From Synchiropus splendidus (Eukaryota > Chordata > Actinopteri > Syngnathiformes > Callionymidae): DNA of 64,000 bases. Shown here in pieces: positions 43,501-58,500 of this stretch (positions within the stretch are counted from its first letter, which is position 1; each line of letters starts with the position of its first letter). Below the pieces are notes generated by a model that made no database searches, had not been told where the DNA came from, and was given only the letters and a program-made list of their open reading frames with translations. Both the position numbers and the translations under genes were made by a program. Where the stretch lies: contig NC_071342.1 in the NCBI RefSeq assembly GCF_027744825.2, positions 23,528,001 through 23,592,000 of the forward strand, written 5' to 3'.

Positions 43501-46500
43501 CATTGAAGAGGAAAGCTGATGCATTGTTACCACCATAAAATTGCTCTTATTACCGCCACCAGATGGTCTCTCTTACAGGTTGCTTTAGCTTGCACAGTCT
43601 CATTTATCACAGGGTCTGGGGCCCTGCTAGTAGGGACAGCCCGGATGTTGCGTTGACATCCATAGTCATAGCTCAATACTTCTACATGATAGGGTCCTTT
43701 AAAGATGGAAACGCTAAAAAAATATGTTAAATAATTTTTAAAATCCCATCCAAAACTGCATAGTAAGATCAGAGGAAGTGGGAGTCCAGAGACACGTGCT
43801 ACCATTGCCTAGCTACCCACAGTTTATTGCACATGAGCTAAACAGTTACGACACTCAATAAATAATGTATTGCAAAAAAAGAAAATGGGGATGGGATTCT
43901 CAGAAAATACACAAAAAGTTCACATGGTCCTGCCTTGCAAGTATAGTACTGACTGTATGATGAAAGTTCAATCGATACTTGTGTCCTGTGGCAGGTGACC
44001 TTAAACAGGCCGGAGGTAGTTCGAAGGGTTCAATGTATGATTTTGGCAAGGTTCCGCAAAGTGTTAAATAGTAGGGATCACCTTTGAACTTCAGCTGGAC
44101 AGGACCGTCCTGACCTGGAGCTGGTTTTATTTTACGCAACAGTGGAACAAACAGGAGTGGGACTCAGCCCAAAACCTGCATGGACAGAGCTCCAACTGTG
44201 TGAGTGACAATCCAGGTGTCCTGAGTCCAAACAAAACACTTGACAGGTCCGGCATTATAATGTATGAAGAGTTTAGTATAACAAGATTAGAATTACACGG
44301 CGCAATCTGTGGTTTAGCGGATTTTCACGCGGTTTTTGTGGCTGTAGTCTAGTGTGACTGGTTGGTGTCAGTTGAGAGGACTCCTCCTTTTAAGACAGAT
44401 TGTTTAGGATGCAAGATGTGCTCCGCCGTTCTCCAAACCAACAGTGATATTACAGAATATTAGTATTAGATCTTGTGCTCTGCAGGCCTGCTCACCTGCT
44501 TGGCCCATATGTCGACTATGTTCTTCAAATATTTTCTAATCAAACTGTGATTTCGTGATTAGATTCTAATGTGGGATTTGGCCAATGGGAAGCTCCTGCG
44601 AACAATCACAGATGCTCATCCGCCAGGGACAGCAATACTCCACGTGAAGGTAGAAAATGCGAGTGCAGTTGCCCTGGTGCAAATGCAGACATGTCACGCC
44701 CCTGTTTCTGTTTCTCCAGTTCACCGACGATCCCACGCTCGCAGTGTGTAATGACAGTGGCGGGTCCGTCTATGAACTGGCTTTCAAGTGAGTGGCTTCA
44801 TGTCTTCATCGCGTTCAGGGTGTGCGACTTTGCTTGACTGTAGTTTGGCTGAATGGACATGAGCTAAAACAGCTCAGTGAGAAGGAGGATAAATCGTACT
44901 GTCCCTGACCAGCAGATGAGTAAGCTACAGTTTGTCTATTGCCAGCTACGATGATGGAGCATGACAGACATCAGCAGGGTTTGCTCTTTTCTCAATAGGT
45001 GAAACGTGAATGTGTGAATTTTGTTTCAGGTTTTTCCACCTTGGTTACTGTGTTAAGTAATGAGTAGGATTCTGTCATCATCTAATCTAACCTCCCTCCA
45101 TACATCACTTCTTCCCCCAGTCTTCACCGTGCATCGTGAAGCAGATGAAAAGGTGAAATGCTTCCCTCTTGTTTTTTTTCCTGTCGACAGAAGGGTGATG
45201 GGCATGCGCTCCTGTGACTCTCGCTGTCTCTTCAGTGGCTCTAAAGGAGAAGTGTGTTATATCGAGCCACTGCGTGCTCCTGTTGAATTCCGAGACCATC
45301 CCATCACCAACTACTCCCTGCTCGCCATGGCGTCTCTCACCAAGGTTTGAGAAACTCGGTCACTGCAGCGAAAGTTCCGGAATAAACAATGTATGGATGT
45401 GTTTTTGGAACCAGATTCTTGTTATTGGAATGAAGCCATCTCTCAAAGTGTGGTTGACGTTTCCTTATGGCAAGGTACGTTTTTCTTTAGAAAGTAAATA
45501 TCTATGTCTCTTTCTCTCAGATATATCCTCCACTAATTAATTCTGTGTTTTTCACCAGTCTGATCCGTCCAGTGTTCCTCAACTGGCATGGCAGTTTGTC
45601 TCTGTTCAGAAGACCGTTAACCCTATCCTGGCCTTCTGCAAAGGAGACACAGTCCAGTTCCTCATGGTGTGTCTTGGTTTTTTTTTTTCTTGCCGAGTAT
45701 TAACTAAAAAAAAGATGACAAAATTAAATTTTCCTTTAATTTTCTCCAAATCACTATTTGAATTGCAAAAACAAAACGTTCTTTGTTCGGTTCGCATTTT
45801 ACCTGTCTGTTTTCCATCCCCATGGTTACTGTATATTGACACTGAATTAATAAAAATATAGTTTAAAAATATGCCATGAATAAGCATAATCTTTAAATAA
45901 TGTAATAATAATGTAAGCAAACGCCATGGTGTAATCGCACTTTTTATGATTTTGCCTTATTTGTTTTATAACTTGTAGTAAAAAAAATCAGTTCAGTTCA
46001 ATGTAAGACTCAGACTTCTGTCAACAGTCACATATGTAACGTGGCCCCTGAGGAAATTTAGCCTGGTTGACGTTCATATCTTCCCATGTCATCAAAACAT
46101 CCTCCGGTAGTCATGCTGAACTCACCGTGCTCACACAGTAGCATCAAGACAGATCTGACCTTTATTTGTTTTTTTCTCTACTAACGTTGTTCATCCACCC
46201 TGTTCAGGTCAAAAAGGAGGTGACTGGAATGATCCACGTTGTCAAACAGCGACTCTTGCAACTCGACTGTGATATCATCAGCCTTTGTGTAAATATAACG
46301 CCATCTTTCGACACATACGAATCTTCATGCTTCTGAGTTAGATGAGCAAAGTCATCACAAAGTGTTAGCATGTTAGCAGCGGATCTTGCTGTCCACTGAG
46401 GGAGACGATTTCTTTGTCTGCCCTCTGACAGGCTCGTAATCTCTATGACTGTTATCCAGTCCTTTCAGCAGTTGCTTTAAATAACTAATGTAAAATCTCT

Positions 46501-49500
46501 CAGATAGGAAAGTACACAGTTTCACAGCTTTTTCTGAGTTCAATTTTCAGTCATACAGTAGCTGAAATGGTAGAGTTAAAAACGCCTCCTGAAGATTCCA
46601 GCTGGTGCAATTCACAAGACATGTCACATGATGTGTCAGTGACCCCGAAAATACTACTGTGTGACTTTTGTTTCTTCTCTCTCTGCAGTGGATCAACAGT
46701 CGTACTTTGGTCATTGTGGACAGCCGCGAAAAGCTGCAGGTGGTGGACCGAGCCAGTCAGGAGACTTTGGAAACTCTGGACCTGGAACAAGTCCAGCTGG
46801 TCTACAACAGCCGCCATTTTAAATCTCTCGCTACAGGAGGAAATGTCTCGCAAGCTCTGGTGAGAAATGAACTCAGTTATTTTAGTTTGAGTTACAATGT
46901 ACTAAGTTAATTCGCATACAATTCCTAGGATATAATTCCATCATTGTCTCTTGGTTTTGAGTACATGAACTGAGAAAAGTCCATGTAAGATGTTCATCAG
47001 GTGCCCACTGCATCTTTTAAAAGAGAGGAAAGGAGGTAGTTTTTCAACCTGTAGTTCACACTTCTCACACAGCACTGTCACGTTTAACAGCAACCTTAAG
47101 CTCTACAATGAATCATATCAATGAGAGAGCAAATTAACTGCCTGTGAAATTTCAAACAAAAGGATGAAACACATGTCCAGACACTTCATTTTGTTGTTCA
47201 TCTTCAGTTTTTTCCAAACTTGTGTACACACTCTTGCCAGTTATTGTTATTAGGCTTTTTTTCTCATCTCAATCTGGTTTCGCAAATGTCTCTATTCCAG
47301 GCTTTGGTTGGAGAAAAAGCCTGCTACCAGTCTGTCTCAAGCTTCTCCGGACAAATCGTCTACCTCGGCACAAAGGTAATGGTGGCCCCTCTGTTGAAGT
47401 TTTCTGATCCAGTGAACCAACTTAAAAGTTGTTCTGCTTTGCAGTCTGCTCACATCATGACACTTAAAACATGGAGAGAGGTAGGTGATGTCCCTTCTAT
47501 CTTCCGATGCATCTCATAAATGTGAGTTCATGGTTTTAGTAGCTTAAAGGCATCAAAGTTGTTGCCTTCGGTCCACCAATAATGAAGTAACTACTTTCCA
47601 TGTAATGAAAGAGGTTTTCATTTTGCAGTTTCCAATGGAAGTTGCTGGCGTCTTTATCTATTCTTTCTGCTCTAATCCACAGCGTCTGGATTGTCTGCTG
47701 AAGCAAGAGCATTTTGTTGATGCTCTGGCGCTGGCGTGGGCCATCCACGAGGGCAAGGCTAAAGCAGTGGTTGGTGAGTAAGCAGGCTTGGCTGAATACG
47801 GTCTACAGCCTAAATGAATCTTATGTCATGATTTGTTTGTCATGTCTCTGTGGCTCAAGTCAATAAAGCAGGTGAAACCCTGCATTTACGATCATAAAAT
47901 GTACTTTTCTTGCTAAGGACTTGTTGGGGATCCTGTCAAAAGGAAGGCAGTGGTTGGAGACAAGGTATGTATTACCTTTTCGCTCCTGTTTCCGAGCCTG
48001 TGTACTGGAGTCTTTTGTCGGATGCAGATGGTGGATATCATGTTCCAGCTGTCAGAGCACACTTTGAAGAGATGTCAAGAGCAAGCAAATAATCTGCTGA
48101 TGGAGCAACATTTCCAGGTAAGACGATACAGAAAGGGCAGTGCCTCTCTTGATAATTCAGTCTCCGTCCTGTTTCTCCATCATTTTTTGGTTTCTACCTT
48201 TAACTACTGCAATTGTGAATTGTACTAGGTTTGTTTTGATCCCATCGCTGTCGATTTTTTCACAAAGTGGAACAGCCTGATTTTTCGACTTCACAACTGG
48301 AGGTTTTTCTGCTTATAAAGTGTAAATAACCTAAAGATTTGCATTTTAAAAAATAATGAATCTGACAAATGTGAATTAATGCTTCAAACTATAATAAAAA
48401 GGTTATAATTAAACCCACTGGCTAGCATGCTGCACTCTCGCGCGCCACACTCCTGCCTGTCTCTCATTGAAGCCTGTGCCGAAGCCACATGTGACTTCTG
48501 GCTGTAAATGCAACCATTCCATCCCAAAAAAGCTTTGAACATCGTCTACCTTCTAAAATCGGATATTGGAAACACGTTCGATTTTTTGGGTCTCTTTGGT
48601 CCGGCTGCTGCCCTGCTGCCCAACTTCTGATAAGAATAAATTGGTAACGTTTGAAATAGTTGTTTGCTAATAAAACAAACAGCAATGGTGAGATAAACAA
48701 CATATAATGGTTATCATTAAATAATAATGAAGATATGGTTGAGAGTTACTCAGAATCATTGTCTGTCTATTCATGCGTTTTCTTGTGTAGGAGGTCGTTC
48801 CTGTCCTCGTGGATTACTGCCTTCTGCTTCAGAGGACGTAAGTATATGTAATGGCCGGGCACATGATCGCATCTCCTCTGAACTGTGTGTGTCTGTGTGT
48901 GTGTTTGTGTGAGTGTGAGTTTATGTGTTTGCATTGGTTTTGTCATCTACATGTTCTTCACCTGTTGGTCGACGCACTTTGTGCTGCATGACTGTGGCTA
49001 AAGTTTCATATAAATAAAGAAAGTCTGTTGAAATAAACAAATGCAGTTGTGCAAGTAAGCTCAGGTATCAGTCAGTGCTTGCCTTGCATTGTTGATCATG
49101 GACAATATTTTCTTGTCTCCAAACTCAGTTTTGTCCTTCAACCAATCGTTTTATTTCTGATAGCTATTCCTCCTATGAATTTCTCCTCCCAAGTTAAATA
49201 TTCATGTAACATGCATTTTTACTTATTAATTATGAATTTTGAATATAAAAGCTTCAGTGATTTCGGTAGCATACATGTACAACGTGACCCAAAGAACCAT
49301 GTGATTAAAGTATTCATAATAATATCAGAATAATATAATTCACTCATGAGCAGCTTTCTTTCTGTGAGCGAAATACATGTATATGTTGAGGCCAAAGTGT
49401 TTCCGCCACATTGTCCACTAATGTGCTGAACAGGGACTTTTCCTACAGGGACCTGCTGTACAACCAGCTGTATGGCCAGCTGTCTGATAACATCATTGCT

Positions 49501-52500
49501 AAAGGAGTGTTCCTAGAATCCCTGGAGATGTACATCATCAACAACCGCCTCGGAGCTTTGCCCACGCCTTTACTGAAGGATCTGTTCGACCACTACCATT
49601 GTACCGGTATGATGAGCAGCCTGGAGAGATGCATCGTTCATCTGGACGTGACCAGCCTGGACATGGAGCAGGTGTGTCGATCACAAACAGGGGCGCTATT
49701 GAAGTAGAAGTAAGTCATCATCCTGACTCCTTTTTTTTCTGTACTAGGTAGTTCAGGTTTGCTGGGAAAACCACCTCTACGATGCTTTGATCTACGTGTT
49801 TAACAGGGGAATGAATGACTACATTACACCTTTGGAGGTAAGTTTACAGCACAATGTTTCCAGCTGAGGGATGAAACTTACTCACTGTTGCTCGACTGTT
49901 CAATCCACGACTACAAGATACATGTTTCTTCATCTGCTGTGTATCATTTGCTCACTGAGAGTTGTTGTCGTGTATATTATGCCACAAGATCACATTGGCA
50001 GGTGCTTTTAGTTTTCACTGGTTAAAAAAATCTGCTCGTGTTTGTAGAGATAATCTGCACAGGCTGAATTAAAAAATAAATAAACAGAGAAATGTAGTTT
50101 GGTTTAATTTTCTACACAAAAAGATCCAATTGTGCAAAAACCCACACCTGAGGGTGAAAAAAATGTATATTTCCTTTTACCTTTATGGAAAAAATAGACA
50201 TTGTTTTTTATATTTATTGTAGTTCCCTTACATATTCAAGTAGCTGATTTTTCTTTAGAGTCTTGTAGCATGCTCCTGCAGAGATGACAGCACAATACTA
50301 GGCTTTAGTACTGACACTTGGCAGGACAGTAAAGGAGCGGTGATGCTGTGCTTCCATCTAGCCTTCAGCTGAGCCTCATGCTGAAATGCAAGTTCCCGCA
50401 CTGCCTTATAAGGGTTTGGATTCGTCACTTCCGTTGATAGGGAAGATTGGATCAATCCTTCGTGTTTTTTGTTGTTGTTTGTTTTGCTTCTTTAATCTGT
50501 CTGCTATGACCTCAGATATACAGCAATGTTTAGAAATATAGTCATTGTATCAGCTATTATTTCATCTATGTGAAGCAGTTGGAAAAGCATTCAGTGTTGT
50601 TTGTGTGTAAACTCAAGTATTTCTCTGCATTATGTTTCAGAAATGTTTTGCTGTGATTGGTCCCCCACTGAGGAGCAAGGCGGCTTTAACAGGTGACACT
50701 GCACGCCCCTGGAACCAGTGAAGGGTCGTGGACTATGTGAAGTGTGGAGGGAGTGGTTCATGTTGAATAGTTTGAGATATAAAGGAACTTATGTTTGAGT
50801 TTCAGCTAGTGTATTGTTTTCTCCACAGATGAGGAAGTGGAAGTGGGAAACAAACTTTTAGTTTATATCAGGTAACCTAATGGCCATTTTCTTGCCTTGT
50901 CTGCTTCTGTGAACCAGTCAAATCGAAGTTGCCATGTGTTTATACACAGCATGTGATATATGATTCATGTTTTCATGACAGCTGCTGCCTAGCAGGAAGA
51001 GCCTATCCACTGGGAAACATATCCGAAGACCTGGTGGTGCAAGTGAAAAACCAGGTCTGTGATTGTTCTCATAAAATGTGACCTGGATTGTTTCAGTGGG
51101 ACTGTTTCCTCCATAGGTGTTTGACTTCCTCATACGTCTTCATTCCGCTGAAACATCCTCATCTGAGGAGCAGCTCTTCCCATATATTCAAACCCTCCTC
51201 CATTTTGACACCAGAGAATTTCTCAACGTCCTTGCTATGGTGAGTTTCCCGGGGATTCTTTGGTCATGGGGGGCTGCTAGCAAAGCAATCAGGGCCCTGC
51301 TAGGGGAGGTATTTTCTGTATAGGAGACACGGTCTCTCCACTGTGTCCTGCACCTGTCGGAGTCTCCAGTTTAAATCTCTTCAACAGAGGGTGTGTTGTT
51401 GGGATAGAGGGGTTGCTCAAGGTCTACCTTCTACCTCACTCTCCTCTTCCCGAGTCATTGGAACAGTGGTTCAGAATCTCGCTGAACTTGAAGTTCTTTT
51501 CCATCATCCTGGTTTGTGCCAGAGGGAAGGACGTTCAAGAAAATCAACTGCTTTACTATTGGTGTTCTACATTAATCTGATTTAGACTGTCATTTTCACG
51601 GTTGTATTGTTTTTATTTCCATTTTCCAGACCTTTGAAGACTTTAAAAATGACAAGCAGGCTCTTGAGTACCAGCAGAGGATAGTGGACATCTTACTGCA
51701 GGTAATCCATGCTCTTCTTCTCATGCTGTTGTCCTGAACTGATTCTCGAGGATGAAGCACCACGTAGATAGGATTTACATGATGCCACTTCTGTGTATTT
51801 CTGGTTCGCAGGTCATGGTGGAAAATCCGGACTTCACTCCTTCCCAAGTGGGGGGGCTCTTTACATTCCTAGCTCGCCAGCTGGCTAAGCCAGACAACAC
51901 CTTGTTTGTCAACAGAAATCTCTTCAGTCAGGTCGGTTCGCCGAACCATTTTATCTGTAAATAACGTTGAAGAGTGGTTTGAGAGCAGATGACAGTATGA
52001 TATCAAAACCTTTAGTCGACACAAATGAGTGGCTTCATACGCACCACAGAACTAGTCCATGCAGCCTCGCTCATACACCCTCCATTTTGCAGGTGTTGGA
52101 GTTCCTCTGCAGACCTGATGACGACTCCAGACATGCTGAGAGGCAGCAGGTAGGTCGTGGATAATTGTCCTTGTGTTAGTCAACTTTTTTTCCTTCCTTT
52201 CATAGTTTCTAGAATAAAGGTCTGAAGTCTGAACTTGATTTGTACACTATGTGGTTACATATGTGTCACAGTGTTTGCAAGGTCATGCTCGTTTCTTTAT
52301 TTGGTGTTTATCAACCAAAACACCATCCAGGTTTGAAATAGGTGTTTGAATCTGGCAAGCATTACACAGTGTTGTGTGCATTAAAGTTTTTTTTGAGATT
52401 TTTTTGACATCTGAATCAGAATGTCAGTGAGGATCCCACCAACTCGGAAAGTGCTTTGATACATTGTGCAATAATGAAAAAAATAAATCAAAATATGACC

Positions 52501-55500
52501 CCTTAACGTGGATCTGTCGACCTTTACCAGCTCAAGGTCTCTGCCAAGTGTTGCATTTTAGTTGAAAGTTGGGGTTTTAATGAGTTACGTGCAGTGTCGG
52601 CTTGTCTTTGTAGTTGAAGTTGAGGTTTATAAATCTGTCAACTTGCTACAGTAATAGCACGATAATCAACCATACAGAGAAGATCGAAGTCAATTTTATG
52701 ACCATGCTCCAACAGGAAGCTTAGTGACTTCACTTCTGATCATCCTCTTCTCGGTTATTGGGACGCAATTTAATTGACCATTTTTACTGTATGTGTGCAG
52801 TATATTTACTTCCAAGGAGGCTGGTGATAGTTAGTTTAACCCAAAGTTCTGAACGATGGATTCAAGATCAAGTGCTCTGTGCTCTAGCGCCTTATAATTC
52901 AAACTGATTGAAGGACGCTATAAAACTCAGAGTCAAACCAATTGAAACTAAAGATTTTTGAAATCTAGTGGGCTCTGAGAATGAGTCCAGTGTGTCATGA
53001 AGCCTCATGAGCCCATCACTACCTGTAGTGCCAATAAGTGTTGTTTATTCAAGCGATTCCCTGACTGCGATTGTCCTTCTTCTCATGAGTGTAATAACCC
53101 AAAATGGGACTTTTGGTTCAGTCCTTTATCTTTAGCTGCAACCTGACGTACATGTCTGTGCACTTCATTGCCTCCCCATTCCATCAATACGGTATTTTCT
53201 GTACAATCTTTTGGTTCATGTGTGTTTTTGTTTTTCAAGGCTCTTCTGCAGCTTTTACAAGTAGGGGGCGTCGTCCAGTTTGATGAAACTAGTCTGCTTG
53301 CCATGGCGGAAGAAGCCAAATTGTAAGAAGCTTTTGATTTATTTTGTTTGTTTGTTGGAGGATCATGTTCTGTTAGTGTCATTTTGAGCAAGGCTAAGCG
53401 AGAAAAGCATGAGTCATGAAGATGACTCTCTGAGTTACGCAAGTGTCAGTCAGTGTTGCAGTGTTCCTCTTTTCAAGGGAAATATGTTTGTGCCTCTGAA
53501 ATGGTGATTGGCCTTCCCACAGTGATGAAGCACCTCCAATACTTGAAACAGTGCCCCTCCTCTAAAAGGATGCATCTGAATGTTCTGCAGAGGGAAACAT
53601 CCAAATATGTTTTCATGTCACAAACTCTAGACTTTGGTGGTCGTAATGATGCTGCTGTTTGGGGAAGTCGCAGTTCCTATCTAATAAAAAGTCAGAATGA
53701 GAGCGCAGTGTCTCGTGAGGTCTGTGTATTATCATTAGTCACGTCCAGTTTAAAGCCCTGTATTCGAATGAAATTGTGGCTCAGGCTGTGTCCAGATACT
53801 TTTGTATAGCTGTAAGATTGCATTGCGAGGTCTAAGAAGTCGACTCCAGGTGGAATTCTGTTCTCTTCTCATTCTGTGACCATTTGAATGAATGAAACTC
53901 AGTCGTGAGTGTGATGATCCAGGTGTTGTCTTCATGGTCTCACGGCGTATCTCCTACTGTCCCTCGGCTCCAGCTACCAGATTTGTGAGTTTCTGTACGA
54001 GAAGAAAAACCTCCATGACAAGATCCTTGACTGCTACCTGAGAGACCCACTCAGAAAGGTACTGTGGAGAAAATTGTCCTTTCAATAAATGCATTCACGA
54101 TGTGGAGCTCGTCATTTTCTATCGAGTTTGCTCTGATGTCACAGCATATAGAAACAGTTTTTCCAGTTTGTTTTGTGACAACTCAGTCGATTTGAAAGGA
54201 ACCACAATCTTTATCGTTGGAATCACAGTCTGTCTTATTGGATTTCATCTCAGCATGAATCCTGCACGTGGTCACACAGATGGTGGCTGGGTTTGAGATG
54301 TCCTGAGGAATACCTCTCCTCATGCTTGACCTGAGACTGTCCTGCAGCATGAAGGGCCCACAATCCCAGCACAGTTCCTCTGAGAGTCCTGACAGTCATT
54401 GTTGGCAGGGCAGTGAAAATGGCTCCATCATTGATTCTGTCTCCCACAGTGTGGTCAGAAACATGCAGAGTAATGAGAGGACACTCAGTCTCAGTGAAAA
54501 GTCCATATTCACCCTGTTGAGCAGCTTCCGTCACAATAACTTCCTTAATTGACTGAATGGATTTTGGTTCAGGATTTGACGTGTTTCTTCTTGTTTCCCA
54601 AGGTGGAGGTGTTCAGCTACATACACAATTTGTTGTCCATGCCAGGCTACAGTGCTGAGGACAAGAACATGGTCAAGGTGAAGGCCCTGCAGCAAATGAA
54701 GGTCAGTTTCAGTGCAAGCCTGCTTGCAAGCCAGCAGTTAGAGCAGAACATGTTCCCAGTCACTACTGCAAATGATGTTGGTCACCTTCAAGATGACTTG
54801 AGTTGGATGTAGGGTTTTATAAATAAATAAATTTGTACTGTACAAATCATCTTTCAGGAACTTGTGGGTCTCAACCAGGAGAAGTCAGCTGATTTGGCTC
54901 TGCTACACTTCAATGAGGAGTTGCAGCAGATCGTGTCTCAACTGCAGGTGACTTGTTGGTACTTGGTTATCTTGTTGGATCATGTGCCTTCAATCGCTGT
55001 GCTTCCCTCAAGGATGACGAACTGACTTTCAAGTTTTTGAGGAGCCTGCTGAAGTCAAGGTGCCGTGGTTCTTCTCTTTGCTTCCACAGCTTGTCTTTCC
55101 TCTCACTGTGCACTGATGCTCAGCCTTCTTCTGACAGGGAGGATCTGGGCCCAGGAGACGACCTGCCTTGTGAACTGTACGAGCACCAGATCCAGCTGAT
55201 GTGCCGCTTTGCCCCTGACCATCTTGTCAACTTCCTCCACTCGTCGCATTACCGACTGGACCAGGCATTGAGTGTATGGTCCCTTGTTTTCATGTGCATT
55301 TGAGCTCTCTTACAACCCGCTGAGATTGTTTGCCATCCATTTTTTACTTAGAAAACTGTAGCAAAATGAAGCACAAATGATGCAGAGTGCTTACAGCCAT
55401 GTGTCTCCCCTCTCCCTGTAGATCACAGAGACGCACCAGCACAGTGAAGCCAGAGCCTATTTGCTGCAGAAAAAAGGAGATATTCACGGGGCTTTTACTG

Positions 55501-58500
55501 TCTTGCTGGAGGTAAACCATCTGTTTTACAGTTTGGACGCTGTGACACGCACTTGCCATCGTCTGTAACATTTGCTCACTGACAAATCAACCATCTCCCA
55601 TCGATCATCTGACCCATGATAAAAGTACTGGCATTGGAAACATGCAAAGAACTTGTGTAGCGTAAACTACAAACTACAAATGAACATCTTTAATTACTAT
55701 TTAAATTGTAAAAACAATCTGTTCATTGTTTTTTAGATATTGATTTTCTTTTTTTCCCACACAGCCATTAATGGCTATATTGAAATTGATTAAATTCTAT
55801 TACATAGTTATTCTGCTTTTCACAGTATTTGTTGTTCCTCAGAACAAACAAAAACCTTATAAATAATAATGAAGTTCATCTCTATCCTATCTTAAACCCA
55901 CTGTCCTGTTACTCAAATTATCATTTAAAGACTTTCCAAATGTCATATTCCAAATTGAGAATCTTTAAATTAAAAATGTGAAATATTTTGTTTCATTCAC
56001 GCTTCTCTGTTCCTTGGTCTTTTGGAGTTCATCTTTCCACCCCAAACAAGTTTTTTTTATCAAACTGTTTTCCAGCTTCTTCACGAGTTATGTGTCGTAC
56101 ATTAAGCCATGATTGAGTGTGATTGACAGGTGACAGTGGTCATATTTCTTTGGCTCTTTTTAAGGCAGTATTATTCACATTTTACTGTTTTTTTCCTTGA
56201 AGTTTCTTCAGGGTAAACTGCAACTGCTCACACCAGACAACAGTGAAGAACAAACAGTCAAGGGCGATGAAGAACAGTGGCTCGAGAAGAAAACACTCAT
56301 GACGACGTTGAACGACTCACTCAATGATATCATCAACTTGTTGCACAGTAACTCAGCGAAGCTCGACCAGGCTCAAAAGGAGGTTGTGTTCCTGTTCGTG
56401 AAACTTCAGTTCTTAACATCTGTTCTCAATAACACACAGTGTCTGCAATTGTCTCCACAACAGGTCCTGTGGTTTCTTCTACTGGAGGCCACAATGGCAC
56501 CGCATAAGAAGATGAAAGGCCTCAATACAAAACATACATCTGAGGGTAAAACAGCACCAGGAGTCCAATACTCCAACAGTCCAATAGTCCAACACCTGGA
56601 CAAATGTTTAGAGCCTGTTTTAAAGAACACCATCTTAAATGTTAAAACTTTCCAGGGGCAGAATTGTGATGAATCACATTAAAATATACATATGAATATT
56701 ATATATTACAAGCTGTGAAAGTGTTTGTGGTACTTGGCCTGGAGGTTAACTATTCTTCTTTTAGCCTTGAAGGAACTCACAATGAAGGTTTTGAACAACA
56801 TGAGCAGCTTTATTTCGCTCCCTGCCATCATCCAGCGAATCCTCAAGGTGAGTGTTGATGAATGAGTAGCTCCACTTGGTTGTTCTTGGGTGGAGTTAAC
56901 TGTCAATGTGTTTGTGGCAGGACCCAGTTTACAGTAAAGCCAAGCTGTCAGAGATCCAGGACCTCATTTTGGGCATGCTCGACACCTTCAACTATGAGCA
57001 GGTAGACTTGAAGTGTCTTGTCCTGTTTGAATCCTTCTCAGAGCGCGTTCAGTCCTAACTCGACACGAATACTGTTCTTTCCCCTTCTAGACTTTGTTAG
57101 AAACAACTACAAGTTTGTTAAACCATGACCTCCACTGGTCCCTCGCACACCTTCGTGCTGCTGTGACAAAGGGACTCCACCCGCGACAAGACTACTGTAA
57201 TATCTGCCTGCAGCAATACAAGAAGAAGCAGGAGTCCATCGAAGAGGTCATTGTGTTCAGGTAGTGCACAGTGTTTCTCTTGAAAACAGACAAGGAAATG
57301 TGTTTCTGCATGACACACAGATGAAATGCCTGCAGATGAGCGCAGTGTTTCGGCGGCCCAAACAAAGCTTGTCCAGTCTAAGAAATGGTGCCTTCGCTAG
57401 TATAGTTTTTCTGCTACACACTGGTCCTAGTTCTGATGGCCTTGGGGAGATTGTGTGATCTGAGAAAAGGCATGAGAACACATGCGACCAGCCCCATTTG
57501 TACTGAGCCAGTTCAGACTTTCACCTGTGTTGGATCTAAACCTGTGTCATTCATTCATCATGGAGCCATTCAGCTCACTCTCACAAGCCATGAGATAACT
57601 GGAGTGGTCCAATATGAGAGAAAAACTGGGGTGGGATTCGATTTAAAAAAATTAATCTAGTTCATTAGAGATTCTGTGATTAATTTATCTCAATTAATCA
57701 CAGTTTAATGGTATAAGAATATTTGCATTTATTTATTTTATTTTTTGAATACATTTAAACAACAGAATATTGTTTATGTTGCATCAGTTTGACAGTAACA
57801 CAATAAATCACCATGGTGGCTATATTCAAGTTTTTATATCACCTTATTTAAACTAAAGCTCTTTTAATGCCTTGAAAATATTTGTATAAGAATTTAAATT
57901 TTATAAGAATTTCAAATACATTCAGAGTAGTGGAAACCCTGGACATTGTGTAGTGAAAAACCTCCCTGAACAAAAGCAAAGAGATGCTTTTGTTTGCTTG
58001 TGTTCAGGGATTCCTCCATGTTTGTTGTTGTTGTTCTCATCCTAGCTGCCACGTGTCTTGTGCATCAGTGTGGTCAGTGGACCAGAACTCATGCACTTAT
58101 AAAGGTTCCCTGTTGTCTGGAGAGCAAACTGTTCAATGAAATTAAATTATTTTTGTAATTAATTAATCGTAATAATGTTGTAATTAATTAATCGTAATTA
58201 ACTTGTTAAAGTCCCACCACTAATAAGAGGATATGAGACTAAACTGGCTGCCGACTGGTTCATGCCAAGTAGGTTCAGATGTCAGGACTCACCTGGTTTC
58301 AGAGTTCAGCTGGATATATTTTGACTGGCTGCCTTCAGTCTTCTTTAACAGTGTAAGATGAGATGTTACTGCTGCTGCTAACAGTCGGCTGCTTCTCCCA
58401 GGTGTGGTCACCCGTATCACTCCCAGTGCCTGCAGCAGAAGGTGTGTGAGAGCACTCAGGAGCCTCAGTGGAGCTGCTTCAAGTGTTCTTCATCTGAAGG

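Larger units (their letters stand above)
42278..47480 (+). other. vps8: vps8 exons 5-16: N-terminal beta-propeller
   Basis: Residues about 124-474 carry WD40-like blades, for example MWDLANGKLLRTITDAHPPG, PTLAVCNDSGGSVYEL, SGSKGEV and WINSRTLVIVDSREKLQVVD. In Vps8 this domain takes part in Rab5 and membrane recognition (family knowledge). No blade appears to be missing relative to the human protein as I recall it. Confidence 0.8.
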
